Positions 20,901 to 21,030 of a DNA stretch of 21,030 nucleotides are shown here, piece by piece. The DNA lies in the NCBI GenBank assembly GCA_023447635.1, contig JAEXNA010000080.1:1-21030 (forward strand). Direction: 5' to 3'. The notes beneath the pieces were generated by a model. The model was not told the origin of the DNA and made no database searches. It worked only from the letters and a program-made list of their open reading frames with translations. Source of the DNA: Vulcanimicrobiota bacterium. Lineage in GTDB: Bacteria; Vulcanimicrobiota; Xenobia; Xenobiales; JADMJV01. Both the position numbers and the translations under genes were made by a program. Position 1 is the stretch's first letter. Each line of letters begins with the position of its first letter.

Positions 20901-21030
20901 GGCCGAGACGACTTCCTGAGCCGAGGCCGGTCGCTCTTCGGGCTTCTTTTTGAGCATCCGAGCGACCAGTCGGTCGAGCTCTTCCGGGATGTCGGCTCGC
21001 GTCGAGCGAGCCGCAGGGGCGGTCTCGGTG
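17928..21030 (-). CDS. C-terminal part of a Ser/Thr kinase with AAA/STAND, TPR, TM and PEGA domains (partial)
   Basis: The frame is open to the right edge, so the start and most of the kinase domain are outside; 1033 residues are visible. The first ~45 residues (DIPEELDRLVARMLKKKPEE, then RPASAQEVVSAL) are the typical end of a Hanks kinase domain. An AAA_16-like ATPase follows, with P-loop GPSGSGRS (around 20743-20766; Arg replaces the usual Lys) and a Walker B-like LVCDD. Then come a winged-helix-like segment, a TPR-type helical region to about 19100, a long Pro/Ala-rich linker, a TM helix (around 18725-18805, LLAAGVVLLVLLLGAGAYGY) and three PEGA-like repeats. The end is a Tyr/Pro stretch and a Gly/Ser-rich tail. 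The layout resembles myxobacterial kinase-ATPase-TPR proteins. It overlaps the SUMF1 gene by 4 nt. Confidence 0.92.
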   Translation of the reverse strand, partial: TETAPAARSTRADIPEELDRLVARMLKKKPEERPASAQEVVSALRDVPLAAAPEPENAGGLDRPQAWAELMEQVEAVKAGEGVGFHLVGPSGSGRSRLLKHFCHEAKQRGVRTLIFAPSHEPTEALIKLWHLLGPTCPLPEILAFEGAVGCANWVRKRLENAGQPTILVCDDSERHYPTAQAVLKALGGLTPPPGSGWLISTTPAQRLGDSAGPVVELPPLKRDDLDRLFRAVRGVEPGPQVSSWLESRSAGFPRQAKLLAHGVPDPKGEPSSDLAGLARKSLEKLSEDARLTLEAICLAHPPVLYDALVAGTGLAHRALDRALAELVEGGYAEEDWTQTDQFRVGHDLYRELVLKQLPERTTRRLHQALAAHYARCEATTLRGRHLLAAGDSEKAYPVLLEEADRAKALGFLPLAQQLLKSAQSCPDARTGDLAESQTRLAEVALESGALEESRKILEETSPRTLSTQLQADVVRATIANRESLPLDESKLATPRNANPSTVREMHLSITLHRQLAKAASRSDDFDRAAEHLHQAFKLANHLNEPETWGQVLVASGYLKLRQGDAADAEVEARQAIEKTRHSENPRWRAKSYELLGEVQMALGAPSRAALSFQQALEISRDALLDKRCLKLERKFHKAQKGEPVGRSEESGGRPVVAPVVATSPPPAPSQTPEISSSNGTTATAPVPPLAREEASAPPVAVEPPPKPAPNPPPTPRVDPDPPRPLAEASVEAKEPRSSSEGPSKGLLAAGVVLLVLLLGAGAYGYKIWANTPGQLILTVKPSTVDLSYGDTQLKVSSGQPLSLAPGSYQLKISAVGYAPEERTVEVARGAQIQLGLDLVATHGTIKLAGFPADGSKLLLDDQPVSEAQTGLELLKPVGKYRLKVTRPLYKTFEQVVDLQPGETELVTIKPLQADKGKIVVSTTPANATVMVRSRSGTPKKLSSSPYQPGSYSVMVSAQGFEAQTKEIDLVAGQEKKLSFTLSKPKPPEPVYQAPPPVYHDPAPIYYPSGSGGGGGGGSSSGGGSSSGGVVIE

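Overview
The window (21,030 bp, high G+C) reads as chromosomal DNA of a Gram-negative-type (diderm) bacterium. It has a two-partner secretion pair with a beta-barrel outer-membrane transporter, two lipoprotein signal peptides, exported caspase-fold proteins, and eukaryotic-like Ser/Thr kinases with extracytoplasmic PEGA domains. This mix is known from myxobacteria, planctomycetes, cyanobacteria and several candidate phyla. The sequence alone does not fix the phylum. No tRNA, rRNA, transposase, integrase or CRISPR array was seen.

Layout. 1-125 (-): start of a lipoprotein gene. 263-3550 (+): large lipoprotein resembling a shortened bacterial alpha-2-macroglobulin. 3554-4897 (-): unrecognised protein with a faint GHKL-ATPase look, convergent with the previous gene with 3 bp between the stops. 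5004-5213 (-): 69-aa unknown protein followed by its own terminator. 5320-6102 (+): NYN (LabA-like) nuclease domain plus OST-HTH/LOTUS domain. 6353-8005 and 8023-10176 (+): TpsB/TpsA two-partner secretion operon, possibly preceded by a 13-codon leader ORF whose stop overlaps the tpsB start. 10195-10232: a perfect 17-bp hairpin acting as a bidirectional terminator. 10255-13594 (-): a probable run of four genes, in transcription order a 44-aa membrane peptide, a YflT/17M-type stress protein, an exported caspase with an intact His/Cys pair, and an exported pseudocaspase with Met and Ser in those positions plus a DUF4384-like tail. 13750-16056 (+): membrane Ser/Thr kinase with four PEGA repeats. 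16057-16686: gene-free, hairpin-dense, palindromic region. 16687-17931 (-): exported SUMF1/FGE-fold protein. 17928-21030 (-): C-terminal part of a second, larger kinase (kinase - AAA/STAND - TPR - TM - PEGA), whose stop codon overlaps the SUMF1 start.

How the parts may work together. The right half looks like an envelope signalling island: two membrane kinases that share modules, a translationally coupled exported SUMF1-fold protein, and an exported active/inactive caspase pair. The left half is surface-directed (A2M-like lipoprotein, TPS exoprotein). Functional links between these are inferred from proximity only.

The least explained element is the 630-nt space between the two convergent genes at 16057-16686. 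The 3' flanks of both genes carry related blocks in mirror orientation: a phased hairpin array, a GAGA-containing stem-loop, and arms of about 92-95 nt ending in a 20-bp perfect inverted repeat around a purine-rich loop. Stem sequences differ between copies while pairing is kept, which points to a conserved folded structure, either RNA or a palindromic repeat element.
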